A stretch of DNA of 64,000 bases from Aldehydirespirator sp965219165 (GCA_965219165.1 CBDCMW010000002.1:62001-126000); one strand, 5' to 3'; shown: positions 24,865 through 33,967, numbered from the stretch's first letter. A program made the numbers and translations. The notes: generated from the sequence alone by a model not told the origin.

Positions 24865-25938
24865 TCACGGGCGGGGTACAGGGGTCGCCAGGTATCTCGG
24901 CATATTGGTCTCACGGCTGCTGGCAAGGAGGGCCACGAGCGCAACTGCGTATTGCGCGGCAAGCCAGATCTGGCCGGGTAGGGACACATCAGGACGGACC
25001 ACAAGAAGAACGAGTGAGGCCACAAACACTGCCGCCAGCGGGCCAATGGTTCGTAGCCCGGCCGCCTCGGTGCGTCTGAGACTTCGCCAGAGCAGGAATG
25101 CGGCGATGACGCCGATCAGCATCCACACCGACGCCGGAACAGCTGACTCCGCCTGGAGTCTCAGCTGGAGGGCGTCGGCGGCGCCGAACAGCAGTGCGCC
25201 GATCAACACGCCAGCAGGCCGCCATCGGCCGAACACCAGGATGGCGATCGCGATGAAGCCCCGTCCTGACGTCATGGCCTCTCGGAAGACGCCGACCGAG
25301 CCGACGGACAGGTAGGCGCCTGCCAAGCCTGCGAAGGCGCCCGTTATCGACGTCGCCACCCACTGTGTGCGAAGAGGGCTCACTCCGGCGGCGCTCGCGG
25401 AAGACGGGTTCTGTCCCGTCGCACGGATCTCGAGTCCTAGGCCGGTCCGACCGAGCATCAGGGCAACCGCCCCGATCAGCAGGAACGCAACATATCCGAG
25501 CAGATTCTGCTCGAAGAGCGCCCCGCCGATCCAGGGGATCTCGCTGAGGACGGGAATGGCGATCGGGTCGAGTCTGTCGATCGGTGGCGAGCCGTCGGGA
25601 AAGGCCCGCTCCAGCGCGTAGTTGGTGGCGCCCAACGCGAGGATGTTGAGCCCGATCCCGACGACTACCTGGTCTCCTCGCAGGCCTATCGCGACGGTAG
25701 CCATAAGGAGGCCCCCGAACCCTCCGGCCAGAATGGCGGCCACGATGCCCACAGTGATGCTCCCACTTCCCTCTGCCGCCCAATAGCCGACGAACGCGCC
25801 TGACAGCATCATGCCTTCGAGTCCCAGGTTCAGCACTCCGGAGCGTTCGGAGATGAGCTCGCCGGTCGCGGCCAATAGCAGCGGGACCGCCAGCCGGACG
25901 GTGGCTGCCAGCCACAGCGCGTCGAAGGGATCCATCAC
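24865..25938 (-). CDS. BMP-family (nucleoside-type) ABC permease 2
   Basis: 357 residues, multiple membrane helices. GELISERSGVLNLGLEGMML and GRGFIAIAILVFGRWRPAGV are hallmarks of BPD_transp_2 permeases of the BMP/NupQ group. It ends 12 bases before the XRE gene, which has its own AAGGAG site. ATGA overlap with permease 1. Confidence 0.85.
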   Translation of the reverse strand: MMDPFDALWLAATVRLAVPLLLAATGELISERSGVLNLGLEGMMLSGAFVGYWAAEGSGSITVGIVAAILAGGFGGLLMATVAIGLRGDQVVVGIGLNILALGATNYALERAFPDGSPPIDRLDPIAIPVLSEIPWIGGALFEQNLLGYVAFLLIGAVALMLGRTGLGLEIRATGQNPSSASAAGVSPLRTQWVATSITGAFAGLAGAYLSVGSVGVFREAMTSGRGFIAIAILVFGRWRPAGVLIGALLFGAADALQLRLQAESAVPASVWMLIGVIAAFLLWRSLRRTEAAGLRTIGPLAAVFVASLVLLVVRPDVSLPGQIWLAAQYAVALVALLASSRETNMPRYLATPVPRP

Positions 25939-27029
25939 AACCCCGTCGCCGTCTGATGCACCGCGTCGCGTTCAGACGCTGCCGACCGGAGACGTTCCCA
26001 GCGATGCTCGAGCAGGACACTGGCCGCCACGGCGAGGATGATCAGACCCTGTACCACCAGCACGATCTCGGAGGAGACCCCCGCTCGAGACTGCAGCGCA
26101 CCCCCTCCTTGGCGCAGGGTGGCAATGAGGAGGGCCGCGGGCAGCACGCCTGGAATCGAGTTGCGAGCGAGTAGAGCGACGACGATGCCGTCATATCCAT
26201 AATTCGCGCTGAAGTTGTCGGACACCGTTGTGATTTCGCCAGCCAGAATCCGGGAGCTGCCGGCGAGGCCTGCCAGCGCGCCCGACATGAGCAGGGCAAG
26301 CACTCCGAAGCGGGTCGGAGACACGTCCATGTGGCGGGACATTTGGGGATTGGCACCGACCATGTCGAAGCGGAAGCCCAACGTCGTCCTGGCCAGCACG
26401 ATCCAGGTGAGGCCGATCAGGGCGACCACGAGGACAACATCCCAATGGAGTGCGGTGCCCGCGAACATCTCGGGCCACTGGGCCGAGTCCCTGACGCTCT
26501 CGCTGCGGGCGAACCCGCTGCCCTTGTCCTGCATGGGCCCCCGAATGAGCCAGGCGAGCACCTGGATGGCGATGAGGTTGAGCATCAGAGTGGTGAGGAT
26601 CTCGCTCGCTCCGGCTCGCGCCCACATCCATGCCGCGATGCCGGCATAGAGCGCTCCGCCAACGAGTCCAGCCGCCACGGCTACCAGCAGATGGGCCGGC
26701 CCCAAAGGCATCTCGACGTTGATGCCGACCCATCCCGCCGCCAGCCCCCCCGCGATGATCTGCCCCTCGAGGCCGATGTTGATGCGCCTCACCCGGAAGG
26801 CCACGATCCAGCCGGTGGCGGCGAGCATGATCGGGATGAGTTTGCTGAGCGTCGACGCGGCCGGGCGAGACCCGCCGTACGCCCCCTGAAACAGCGCGTC
26901 GACCACTGCTCCGAGATCGTGGCCGTTGAGAACCAGGATCAACGCCGATGTCAACAGAGCTAGACAAAGCGCGACGCCGGAGGCCAGCACCGGTCGAAAG
27001 GCGGTGGATCGAGTCGGCTGCCACCTCAC
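25935..27029 (-). CDS. BMP-family (nucleoside-type) ABC permease 1
   Basis: 364 residues of the NupP type: IMLAATGWIVAFRVRRINIG, LEGQIIAGGLAAGWVG and NYGYDGIVVALLARN. Pairs with permease 2. GTGA overlap with the ATPase gene upstream. Confidence 0.85.
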   Translation of the reverse strand: MRWQPTRSTAFRPVLASGVALCLALLTSALILVLNGHDLGAVVDALFQGAYGGSRPAASTLSKLIPIMLAATGWIVAFRVRRINIGLEGQIIAGGLAAGWVGINVEMPLGPAHLLVAVAAGLVGGALYAGIAAWMWARAGASEILTTLMLNLIAIQVLAWLIRGPMQDKGSGFARSESVRDSAQWPEMFAGTALHWDVVLVVALIGLTWIVLARTTLGFRFDMVGANPQMSRHMDVSPTRFGVLALLMSGALAGLAGSSRILAGEITTVSDNFSANYGYDGIVVALLARNSIPGVLPAALLIATLRQGGGALQSRAGVSSEIVLVVQGLIILAVAASVLLEHRWERLRSAASERDAVHQTATGL

Positions 27030-28564
27030 GCCGACGCGCCCGTCATCTTCAGGCCAATGTCGGTGAGGTCCGCTTCACCGGGGCGCATCACCTCGCTCGG
27101 CCTGCCTTTGAACAACACGACGAACCGGTCCGACAGAGCCAGGATCTCGTCGAGCTCCTCTGAAATGAGCGCTACCGCGCCGCCCGCGGCCCGGAAGGTC
27201 CGTATGACCTCGTAGACGAACTCGATGGCGCCGACGTCGAGGCCTCGGGTCGGATGGACGGCGACGAGCAACTCCGGGCGGTTGTGCATCTCGCGTGCGA
27301 TCACTGCCTTCTGCTGGTTCCCTCCCGAGAGATCGGAGAAGGCGGCGTGCAAACCCGGCGCGCGGATGTCGAACTGTTCGCACAGTCTCGTGCAGTGCTG
27401 ATCGATAGCGCCGAACTGCAGCCACCCCCGCTTCGACAGCGGCGCGACGGCAAAGTCGCGATACATCAGGTTGTCCCGCAGCGAGCGATCGACTGCACTG
27501 CCGACGGCATGCCGGTCGGCGGGAATCAGCCCCGTGGCTGAGCGTCCATCGTCCCCCGGGCTCGACGTCTCCGGCGACGCGTAGTGCAGTACCTCGCCCT
27601 CGGTCAGCGCTGCCAGCCCAGTCAACACGTCGGCGAGCGTGCTCTGGCCATTGCCCTCCACCCCAGCAACCCCGAAGACTTCACCCTGGTGCACGGTGAA
27701 GGACACGTCGTCGAGATTCGCGTCGTGCAGAGCTGAGGCGGTGGAGACCGATCTCAGCTCGAGGACTGGATCTCCGGGTGTGTTGGGGGCGTTCCTTGAG
27801 AGCAGCGAGACGTCTCGGCCCACCATCATCCTGGCGATGGTCTTCTCGTCGGCGTCGGAAGCGTCAACGGTTCCGATCTTCTGGCCGCGACGCAGCACGG
27901 TGCAGCGGTCGGCGACGGCAAGGGCTTCATGGAGCTTGTGATCGATGAAGACGATGGACTTGCCGTCCTCGACCAGCGACCTGATCACCTGTTGGAGGCC
28001 GGTCCACTCGACCGGTGACAGCACCGCCGTCGGTTCGTCCATGATCAGGATCTCCGCCCCTCCGAAGAGGGCCTTGACGATCTCGACCCGCTGCTGGAGC
28101 CCGATGGGGAGGTCGCCAACCGTGGCGTGCGGGCTCACTTCCAAGCTGTGCTGCGACGAGAAGTCTGCGAGTTCCGACGCGAGCCGGGAGAGCCGGCTGC
28201 GTCGCCACCACGGGATCCCGAGGGCCACGTTCTCGCAGACCGTGAGGTTGTCCACCAACTCGAAGTGCTGAAACACCATTCCGATTCCGGCTGCCTTGGC
28301 GTCGCGGGGACTGCGGAGCCGCATCGGCTGGCCGTGAACTGAGACGGTTCCCCGGTCAGGGCGCACGAGCCCGTAGAGAATCTTCATCAGTGTGCTCTTG
28401 CCCGCTCCGTTCTCGCCCAGCAGGGCGTGGACTTCGCCCGCGCGGAGGTCGAAGTCGACATCCGAGCAGGCGAGCAGGCTTCCGTAGGCCTTGCTGATGC
28501 CCTCAGCGTGCAGCACCGCAGACGACGCCGGTTCCGAAGGAGTCTTGTCTTGGTGTCCCGGCAC
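27026..28564 (-). CDS. ABC ATPase with two nucleotide-binding domains (NupO type)
   Basis: 512 residues in two ABC halves. The first has GENGAGKSTLMKIL, IGLQQRVEIVKAL and LIMDEPTAVLSP; the second has GVEGNGQSTL and LSGGNQQKAVIAREM. The degenerate second Walker A is normal for RbsA/NupO-type ATPases. GTG start at 28564 is tentative. Drives the importer formed by the two permeases and the BMP lipoprotein. Confidence 0.85.
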   Translation of the reverse strand: MPGHQDKTPSEPASSAVLHAEGISKAYGSLLACSDVDFDLRAGEVHALLGENGAGKSTLMKILYGLVRPDRGTVSVHGQPMRLRSPRDAKAAGIGMVFQHFELVDNLTVCENVALGIPWWRRSRLSRLASELADFSSQHSLEVSPHATVGDLPIGLQQRVEIVKALFGGAEILIMDEPTAVLSPVEWTGLQQVIRSLVEDGKSIVFIDHKLHEALAVADRCTVLRRGQKIGTVDASDADEKTIARMMVGRDVSLLSRNAPNTPGDPVLELRSVSTASALHDANLDDVSFTVHQGEVFGVAGVEGNGQSTLADVLTGLAALTEGEVLHYASPETSSPGDDGRSATGLIPADRHAVGSAVDRSLRDNLMYRDFAVAPLSKRGWLQFGAIDQHCTRLCEQFDIRAPGLHAAFSDLSGGNQQKAVIAREMHNRPELLVAVHPTRGLDVGAIEFVYEVIRTFRAAGGAVALISEELDEILALSDRFVVLFKGRPSEVMRPGEADLTDIGLKMTGASA

Positions 28565-28588
28565 AGCCGATGGGGTGTCCTCGCCGGA

Positions 28589-29941
28589 TCAGGATCCGGC
28601 CGCGAGGTTCTCGGCGCGCTTGCGTGACACGAACGGGGGATCGACCACCGTGGCCCGTATCTCCATCGTCGGGAACTCGCCGCCGCCCCAGCTGATGGCG
28701 ACCTCTGTTCCCGGCTCGGTCAACTCCACGTCGATGCGGCCGAAGGAGAACACTCGGCGAACTATCGGGCTGTAGCAGACGCTCGTCGCCCATCCAACCT
28801 GCTGCCCATCGTGGACGATCGGGAAGGCCTCGGGAAACAGCGGATGGGGGAATTGGATCGGCGGCGGCGACGGTTCGTCCCTGAACTGAGCCGCGTACAG
28901 CTCGATCACGTCGTCGCTGTTCCAGACCAGCCCCTTCATCCGCCGGGCCGGGCCGCCTGCGTCAATCTCCGCCTGCAGCGCGGCCTTGCCCATGAAGTCG
29001 TCCTCGCGGTCGAGTCCTACGAGATAGTCGAGGTTGAGCTCGAACGGTGAGCAATAGCTCATCTCCGGATCGAGCTGGTTGCGGCGCAGAATGCCGGGAT
29101 CCCCCTCGAAGGCGCACTGATAGTCGAAGTGCAGCATCACCAGCCCGGCCTCGGCCCGGGTCAGCCTCGACGTGTAGTTGCCCAGGAAGCCGAGTCCGTG
29201 CTTGCGACCCACTTCGACGAGATGAGCGATGAGGTCGTTGGTTCGATCGGCCTCGACGTAGATCTCGTAGCCGACCTCGCCGGTGAATCCCTGCCGCAGG
29301 ATCTCACACGGTATGCCTGCGATCTCGGTGGCCTGCAGCCGGGAGAAGCGGAGCCTGTCCATCGACCGCCCGGCGGCGTCGTTCATCAGCGCGGTGGAGT
29401 TCGGTCCCTGGATCGACATCAGGCAGTACCGGGTGCGGATGTCCTCGATCCGCACATCGAAATGGCCGACCTCTACCACGTCACGCAGCCAGCTCTCGAT
29501 CTCATCCGTCGTGATCATGTACGCGTCCTGCGACACACGCGTGATCAGAGGATCCTGGACGACCTTCCCGTCCTCGCGGACCAACACCGTGTACATCGAC
29601 TGGCCGACTTCAATGTCGGCGAAGTCCTTCCTCGTCTGGATGAACCTCATGAACGCGTGAACATCCGGACCCGAGACGTTGAACTTGCAGATCGGACTCC
29701 AGTCGCCGATCACCACGGTCTCACGGAGCTGGAGCGCCTCCCGGTGCCAGCCGACGTACTCGTCCACGATCAGGAACGGGCCCCATTGCGTCCATTTCTG
29801 GGCCTTGCTGGCCAACTCCATCTGCCCGGCGCCGGGAACGAAGAACATGGGCCGCTCCGCTCCCAGCGGGAGGTCTGTTCTCATGGCCAACTGGTACCGA
29901 TCCTGGCCGTAGGCGCCGCGACAGTTCTCTACCTCGTGCAT
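28589..29941 (-). CDS. GcvT/DmdA-like folate-dependent methyltransferase 1
   Basis: 450 residues. GcvT domain with LRETVVIGDWSPICKFNVSG, YTVLVREDGKVVQDPLITRV, YCLMSIQGPNSTALM and ILRQGFTGEVGYEIYVEAD, and a C-terminal GcvT_C barrel (DVELTEPGTEVAISWGGGE). Distinct from the second copy at 23001 and closer in base composition to the importer genes. Its place between the binding protein and the ATPase suggests that it demethylates the imported compound. Glycine cleavage is unlikely because GcvH and GcvP are absent. Confidence 0.8.
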   Translation of the reverse strand: MHEVENCRGAYGQDRYQLAMRTDLPLGAERPMFFVPGAGQMELASKAQKWTQWGPFLIVDEYVGWHREALQLRETVVIGDWSPICKFNVSGPDVHAFMRFIQTRKDFADIEVGQSMYTVLVREDGKVVQDPLITRVSQDAYMITTDEIESWLRDVVEVGHFDVRIEDIRTRYCLMSIQGPNSTALMNDAAGRSMDRLRFSRLQATEIAGIPCEILRQGFTGEVGYEIYVEADRTNDLIAHLVEVGRKHGLGFLGNYTSRLTRAEAGLVMLHFDYQCAFEGDPGILRRNQLDPEMSYCSPFELNLDYLVGLDREDDFMGKAALQAEIDAGGPARRMKGLVWNSDDVIELYAAQFRDEPSPPPIQFPHPLFPEAFPIVHDGQQVGWATSVCYSPIVRRVFSFGRIDVELTEPGTEVAISWGGGEFPTMEIRATVVDPPFVSRKRAENLAAGS

Positions 29942-29977
29942 CGCCTGTCTCTTGGTGATGGTCGTGAGTTGCTGAGG

Positions 29978-31096
29978 CTAGACCCCGGGCGGCAACTCGA
30001 TGGATCCGTCGTTGATACCGGCCAGGAGGTCGGCAACCGTGGCCTCCAGGTCCGCGGAGGCGTAGTCGGGGCAGAGCACGAATGACTGGATGCTCGGGTC
30101 CTCGACTCCCCACAGAGTGAGGTCGGTCGGCATGGAACCTGCCAGGAACGCCGACACCATCGTGTCGACCTGAGCGAGGGAACTCAGCGTCGCCGTCCCC
30201 ACCAGCTGGGTCGAGCGACCGCATTGGGGGAAGATGACGCTGAAGATCTTGACGTCTTCGCCGCTCTCGTCGACCGCTTGGAGCACGCCCTCGAGTCCGG
30301 AGTTCACGAAGGCGAAGAGGACATCCGCGCCGGCCGCGATCTGGGCGGCTGCAGCTTCCTTCGCGCCCGTTACGTCCTCGAAGTCACCGACGACGGTGGA
30401 GACGGTCTCGATCTCGGGGTTCACAGAGGTGGCCCCGCCCGAGAACGCGTCAGCCGACTGGGTTGTGGGCGGGATCTCAAGCCCACCGATGAATCCGACC
30501 TTGTTGGTCTGCGTGAGGTCGGCGGCGATCACACCGGCGGGATAGGCGGGCACGCCCTGGCGGACGATGTAGATGTGAAGATTGGCATCGTCGGTGGCCT
30601 GCCCGTTGACGATCGCGAACTCGACCTCGGGGAACTCGGGCGCCACGATCGTGCCAGCCTCGGCGAACTGGGCGCCGACGCCTATGACGAGATCGTTCGT
30701 CGCCGCGAGATTGCGCAGGGCGTCAACCGTTTGCTCCGGGTCGCCGGCGTTGTCCTGCACGGCGATCGTCAATCCGTAGGCCTCCTCCGCCGCAAGCAGC
30801 CCGTCGTAGTAGGACTGACTGAACCCACCGTCATTCCTTGCGGTAGGCAGAGCGAGGCCGACCGTCGGCGGCTCTTCAGCCGGCTCCTCCACGGCGGGTT
30901 CCTCTACGGCGGGTTCCTCTACGGCGGGTTCCTCTACGGCGGGTTCCTCTACGGCGGGTTCCTCCGCGGCCGTTGTTGCGGCCGGGGCCGATTCGTCGTC
31001 GGCAACTTCGCTGTCGCCGTCGTCGTCACCGCAGGACGCTGCGACCAGAGCGAAGGCGAGGAGCAGCGGAAGAAGTCTGAGTGCTCGAGTTGACAC
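29978..31096 (-). CDS. BMP-family substrate-binding lipoprotein
   Basis: 372 residues from GTG 31096 behind GGAGGG. Lipobox LVAASC near residue 22, then an acidic linker with six AVEEP-type units encoded by a 15-bp repeat (about 30880-30968), and a BMP/PnrA-like domain: VGLALPTARNDGGFSQSYYD, NDLVIGVGAQFAEA, KVGFIGGLEIP, ADVLFAFVNSGLEGVLQAV. First gene of the importer operon. BMP proteins often bind nucleosides, but the ligand may differ given the methyltransferase genes. Confidence 0.85.
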   Translation of the reverse strand: MSTRALRLLPLLLAFALVAASCGDDDGDSEVADDESAPAATTAAEEPAVEEPAVEEPAVEEPAVEEPAVEEPAEEPPTVGLALPTARNDGGFSQSYYDGLLAAEEAYGLTIAVQDNAGDPEQTVDALRNLAATNDLVIGVGAQFAEAGTIVAPEFPEVEFAIVNGQATDDANLHIYIVRQGVPAYPAGVIAADLTQTNKVGFIGGLEIPPTTQSADAFSGGATSVNPEIETVSTVVGDFEDVTGAKEAAAAQIAAGADVLFAFVNSGLEGVLQAVDESGEDVKIFSVIFPQCGRSTQLVGTATLSSLAQVDTMVSAFLAGSMPTDLTLWGVEDPSIQSFVLCPDYASADLEATVADLLAGINDGSIELPPGV

Positions 31097-31138
31097 GATC
31101 CCTCCAAGCGTGTGCTTGTTTGATATTTGTAAGACTTG

Positions 31139-31167
31139 ACAGTAGCAGTAGAAGCTGAGTCGGTCAA
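31139..31167 (-). promoter_or_regulatory. Candidate sigma-70-like promoter of importer operon
   Basis: On the minus strand, TTGACC (31167-31162) and TACTGT (31144-31139) are 17 bases apart, in a locally AT-rich region 43 bases upstream of the BMP start. A long AT-rich tract further upstream could carry regulator sites. Confidence 0.45.
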
Positions 31168-31334
31168 GGGCCCAGTAGTTGATGAATAGTAAATACCTGT
31201 TCAATAGCAATATCTTGAGAAGTTGCTACTAAGGCTGAGAGGTACAATCGGATCTTGAGTTTACTAGCATTAAACCAGCGTCCCACGCCGCAGTGCATGG
31301 ACAGCGGGGCTGAGCCCAGCGAGGAGACTGCGTC

Positions 31335-31571
31335 TCAGGAGGCGCTGAGCAGCCCTTCGAGGGGCGGGCGCGCGTCTCCAAGCCCATCGATGACCACCAG
31401 CCGAGTCGCCGGAGCCTCGACACGCTTGATGACTGTGGCAATCTGGGCGAGTAGGTGGTCGCGCAACAGGGAGCGCCCTCAGGTGGCCGCAGTCAGCCCG
31501 TCCAGGGGTGGACGGGCTTCAAGGACCCTGACACCGCGTCGAGGATCGGCGCCGCGCTGGCCCTGCGGCAC
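31335..31571 (-). pseudogene. Two related C-terminal remnants, unknown protein
   Basis: In one frame the minus strand encodes VRVLEARPPLDGLTAAT stop (TGA 31481) and then LRDHLLAQIATVIKRVEAPA TRLVV-type sequence ending DARPPLEGLLSAS stop (TGA 31337). The two endings are clearly related, so the end of some gene has been duplicated and broken. It lies just downstream of the acyl-CoA ligase gene. The family is not recognised. Confidence 0.35.
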
Positions 31572-33149
31572 CTAGGCGAGGTTCTCGGTAGCGAGGTCTT
31601 GGACGCTTGCGCCGGTGGTGTGGCGGAGTTGGTGTTTGTTGACCTTGTGGGTGGCGCCCTTGGGGAGCTCGTCCAGGATCTCCAGGTAACGGGGTTGGCA
31701 GAAGTCGGGGAGGGTGGCCTGGCAGTGGCGTTGCAGGGCGGCCGGGTCGATGGTTCGGCCGGGCTCGGGTACCACCACCAGCTTGACTTCCTCCTCGCCC
31801 AGTTCGGACGGCACTCCGACCGCGGCGCACTCGGCCACCGCGTCCAGCTCGCACACCGCCCGCTCGACCTCGGTGGAGGAGATCATCTCGCCCCGGCGGC
31901 GGATGGCGTCGGCGGCTCGGTCGACCCAGCGGATGTAGCCGTCGGTCTCGATGGTGGCCAGGTCGCCGGTGTGGAACCACAGGTTGCGGAACGCGGCCAG
32001 CGTGGCCTCGGGCTGGCGGTGGTACCCGGTCATCATCACCCCCGGCACACGGGGCCGCACCACCAGCTCGCCCGCCTGCCCCGGCGGTAGCTCGTTGTCG
32101 TCGGCGTCCACCACCGCGGCCTCGTACTGGGGCACGGGCCGGCCCGAGGCCCGGTAGCGCATCGGGTCGTCGGGACTGGTCGTGGAGAAGTGCCCGGTCT
32201 CGGTCATGGCGAACCCGGTCACCAGCCTCAGCCCGAACCGCTCCTCGAACTCGGCCCGGCGGTCCATGGGAATGCCGGCCGCGCCGTGCATCATGAGCAC
32301 CCGGTGGTCGCGGTCGGCGGGGCCGGGCTCCTGGCGCAACAGGATCGACGACACCGCCCCGACCACACCCACCTCGGTGGCCCCCGAGCGGCGCACCTGA
32401 TCCCAGAACGTGCTGGCCGAGAAACGCGACACCAGCGCAGCCCGTCCGTCCACCACCAGCGCCGTGCCCAGCGTCGAGAACCGGGCGTTCACGTGGTACA
32501 GGGGCAGGGCCGAGAACAGCACGTCGTCGGTGGTGAGCCCCCACTGCTCGATCTTGATCCGGGCCTGCTCGACACAGAACGCCTGGGGCAGCACCGCGCC
32601 CTTGGCCGGGCCGGTGGTGCCCGAGGTGTAGATGATGTTCATCGGGTCGCCGGGGTTCGGCGGCCTGAACGGCGGCGGCTGCTCGCCGGACTCGCGAACC
32701 GTGTCGTATTCCAGCACCGAAACTCCAGCCGGGGCCGGTCCCTCGCCCCGCTGCACCACCACCTGCACGCCCGGCGCGGACGGCAGTTGCTCGGCTACCC
32801 GATCGACCAGGGAACCGTCGACGATCAGCACCCCCGCGCCCGAGTGGTCCAGCACATGGGCGAGCTGCGCCCCGCGCAGCCCGGCGTTGACCGGGCACTC
32901 CACCGCCCCCAGTCGCAGCAGGGCCAGCATGGTGACCACCGCCTCGGGATGGTTGGGCGACATGTGGCCGACCACCTCGCCCGGCCCCACCCCGGCCGCA
33001 GCCAGCCCGCCAGCCAGGGCTTCGGCCGCCTCGATCAGCTCAGCCCAAGTCCACAGCCCGCCATCGAAGTCAAGGACAACCCGGTCGGGATGCTCATCGA
33101 CGCGGTGCGTGCACAGCGACCACAGATCCGAGTACCCCGTGCCGGTCAC
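31572..33149 (-). CDS. Acyl-CoA ligase (AMP-forming, CaiC-like)
   Basis: 525 residues from GTG 33149. Activates a carboxylic acid with ATP and CoA. P-loop IIYTSGTTGPAKGAV, HGAAGIPM, GFAMTETGHF, WFHTGDLATIETDGYIRWVD, and the catalytic Lys region LPKGATHKVNK. The frame extends upstream to 33377, but that part is made of hairpin repeats and is rejected. The start overlaps the TGA of a 93-codon bridging ORF (GTGA). Last gene of the carboxylase-like operon; probably activates the oxo-acid made there. Confidence 0.85.
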   Translation of the reverse strand: MTGTGYSDLWSLCTHRVDEHPDRVVLDFDGGLWTWAELIEAAEALAGGLAAAGVGPGEVVGHMSPNHPEAVVTMLALLRLGAVECPVNAGLRGAQLAHVLDHSGAGVLIVDGSLVDRVAEQLPSAPGVQVVVQRGEGPAPAGVSVLEYDTVRESGEQPPPFRPPNPGDPMNIIYTSGTTGPAKGAVLPQAFCVEQARIKIEQWGLTTDDVLFSALPLYHVNARFSTLGTALVVDGRAALVSRFSASTFWDQVRRSGATEVGVVGAVSSILLRQEPGPADRDHRVLMMHGAAGIPMDRRAEFEERFGLRLVTGFAMTETGHFSTTSPDDPMRYRASGRPVPQYEAAVVDADDNELPPGQAGELVVRPRVPGVMMTGYHRQPEATLAAFRNLWFHTGDLATIETDGYIRWVDRAADAIRRRGEMISSTEVERAVCELDAVAECAAVGVPSELGEEEVKLVVVPEPGRTIDPAALQRHCQATLPDFCQPRYLEILDELPKGATHKVNKHQLRHTTGASVQDLATENLA

Positions 33150-33427
33150 GATGCTGGGACTCCGCCAAGGGTCGACCGGGTTGCGCGCGGCACACCGGGA
33201 GCAGCGAACCAGGAACTGGCAGCGTCTTGCCCCCAATAGGACACGGAACGCTGCCAATTCGGCAACAGGCCAAGGGCTCGCACGAGAACTGGCAGCGTCT
33301 TGCCCCCGATAGGGCACAGAACGCTGCCAATTCGGCGGCGAACCGGCGGCCCGCAGCGGAATCGGCTCGGCTTGCACCCCGGGCGTTGCCGCTCAACAAG
33401 GAGGGTGAGCTCGCAGTTGCCGGTCAT
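33146..33427 (-). CDS. 93-codon bridging ORF between DUF35 and ligase genes
   Basis: Starts at the ATGA that ends the DUF35 gene and ends at the GTGA that starts the ligase gene, with no internal stop. It begins MTGNCELTLLVERQ and then runs through two copies of a hairpin repeat, so it is unlikely to be a folded protein. Its likely role is to carry ribosomes from one gene to the next. Same layout as the shorter bridging ORFs upstream. Confidence 0.45.
   Translation of the reverse strand: MTGNCELTLLVERQRPGCKPSRFRCGPPVRRRIGSVLCPIGGKTLPVLVRALGLLPNWQRSVSYWGQDAASSWFAAPGVPRATRSTLGGVPAS
33213..33333. repeat. Tandem 73-bp hairpin repeat
   Basis: GAACTGGCAGCGT begins at 33213 and 33286; ACGCTGCCAATTC, the other stem arm, begins at 33248 and 33321. 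Each unit folds on TGGCAGCGT/ACGCTGCCA with a loop of about 22 bases (CTTGCCCCCAATAGG type). REP-like RNA-level structures within the bridging ORF. Confidence 0.75.
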
Positions 33428-33837
33428 GCGTACACCACCCGGAACATGGGCAGGGTCACGCCCTCGGAGCGATCCTCGAACACGGCTTCGACCCGGTCGC
33501 CGATGGCCAAGGTGACCATGTCGGGCTCGACGATGTTGGCCAGCAGGCGGGGGCCCTCGTCCAGCTCGACCACGGCCACCACATAGGGCACATCGGCAGC
33601 CCAGGTGTCGTCGTAGAAGGCCACATGCACCTCGGTGAACGTCCACACCGTGCCCCCTCCGCCCATCATCCGCCAGGAGATCTCGTCGCTCCAGCAGCCC
33701 GGGCAGAGCTGCCGGGGCGGGAAGAACACCAGGCCACAACCCTCGCAGCACGGCAGCATCAACTCGCGGCGGCTCGCGGCCTCCCAGTACGGCGCGGTCG
33801 CGGCGTCGTTCGCGTCGGGACGGGGCTTGCCGGTCAT
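33424..33837 (-). CDS. DUF35 Zn-ribbon/OB-fold protein
   Basis: 137 residues. N-terminal rubredoxin-like zinc ribbon CEGCGLVFFPPRQLCPGC (about residues 29-46) and C-terminal OB fold (VWTFTEVHVAF, PRLLANIVEPD, VTLPMFRVVYA). DUF35 proteins form complexes with thiolase-fold partners such as Ltp2-like retro-aldolases, acting as an acyl-CoA-binding subunit. The thiolase-fold gene lies directly upstream, but the original ATGA junction has been expanded by a 65-bp tandem repeat. ATG 33837 is the last start in that chain. Confidence 0.85.
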   Translation of the reverse strand: MTGKPRPDANDAATAPYWEAASRRELMLPCCEGCGLVFFPPRQLCPGCWSDEISWRMMGGGGTVWTFTEVHVAFYDDTWAADVPYVVAVVELDEGPRLLANIVEPDMVTLAIGDRVEAVFEDRSEGVTLPMFRVVYA

Positions 33838-33902
33838 ACGCCCCGCCCCAGCACCGGCTCGCTTCCGACCGAGCGCGTCGGCCACCCATGCGGGCCGGTC
33901 AT
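33834..33902 (-). CDS. 22-codon relay ORF, third copy
   Basis: Begins in the ATGA at 33902-33899 and ends in the ATGA that starts the DUF35 gene. Product MTGPHGW...EPVLGRGV, identical to the two copies upstream. Confidence 0.45.
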   Translation of the reverse strand: MTGPHGWPTRSVGSEPVLGRGV

Positions 33903-33967
33903 ACGCCCCGCCCCAGCACCGGCTCGCTTCCGACCGAGCGCGTCGGCCACCCATGCGGGCCGGTCAT
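33899..33967 (-). CDS. 22-codon relay ORF, second copy
   Basis: Begins in the ATGA at 33967-33964 and ends in the ATGA at 33902-33899. Identical to its neighbours. Confidence 0.45.
   Translation of the reverse strand: MTGPHGWPTRSVGSEPVLGRGV

Noticed and set aside
29941..29978. Bridging ORF between the BMP lipoprotein and methyltransferase genes
   Set aside because: The upstream gene ends in TAG and no overlapping start exists, so this operon does not show the relay pattern at this junction.
31572..33377. Acyl-CoA ligase start at 33377
   Set aside because: The extra 76 codons are the hairpin repeats; ligase homology begins near GTG 33149, which overlaps the bridging ORF stop.
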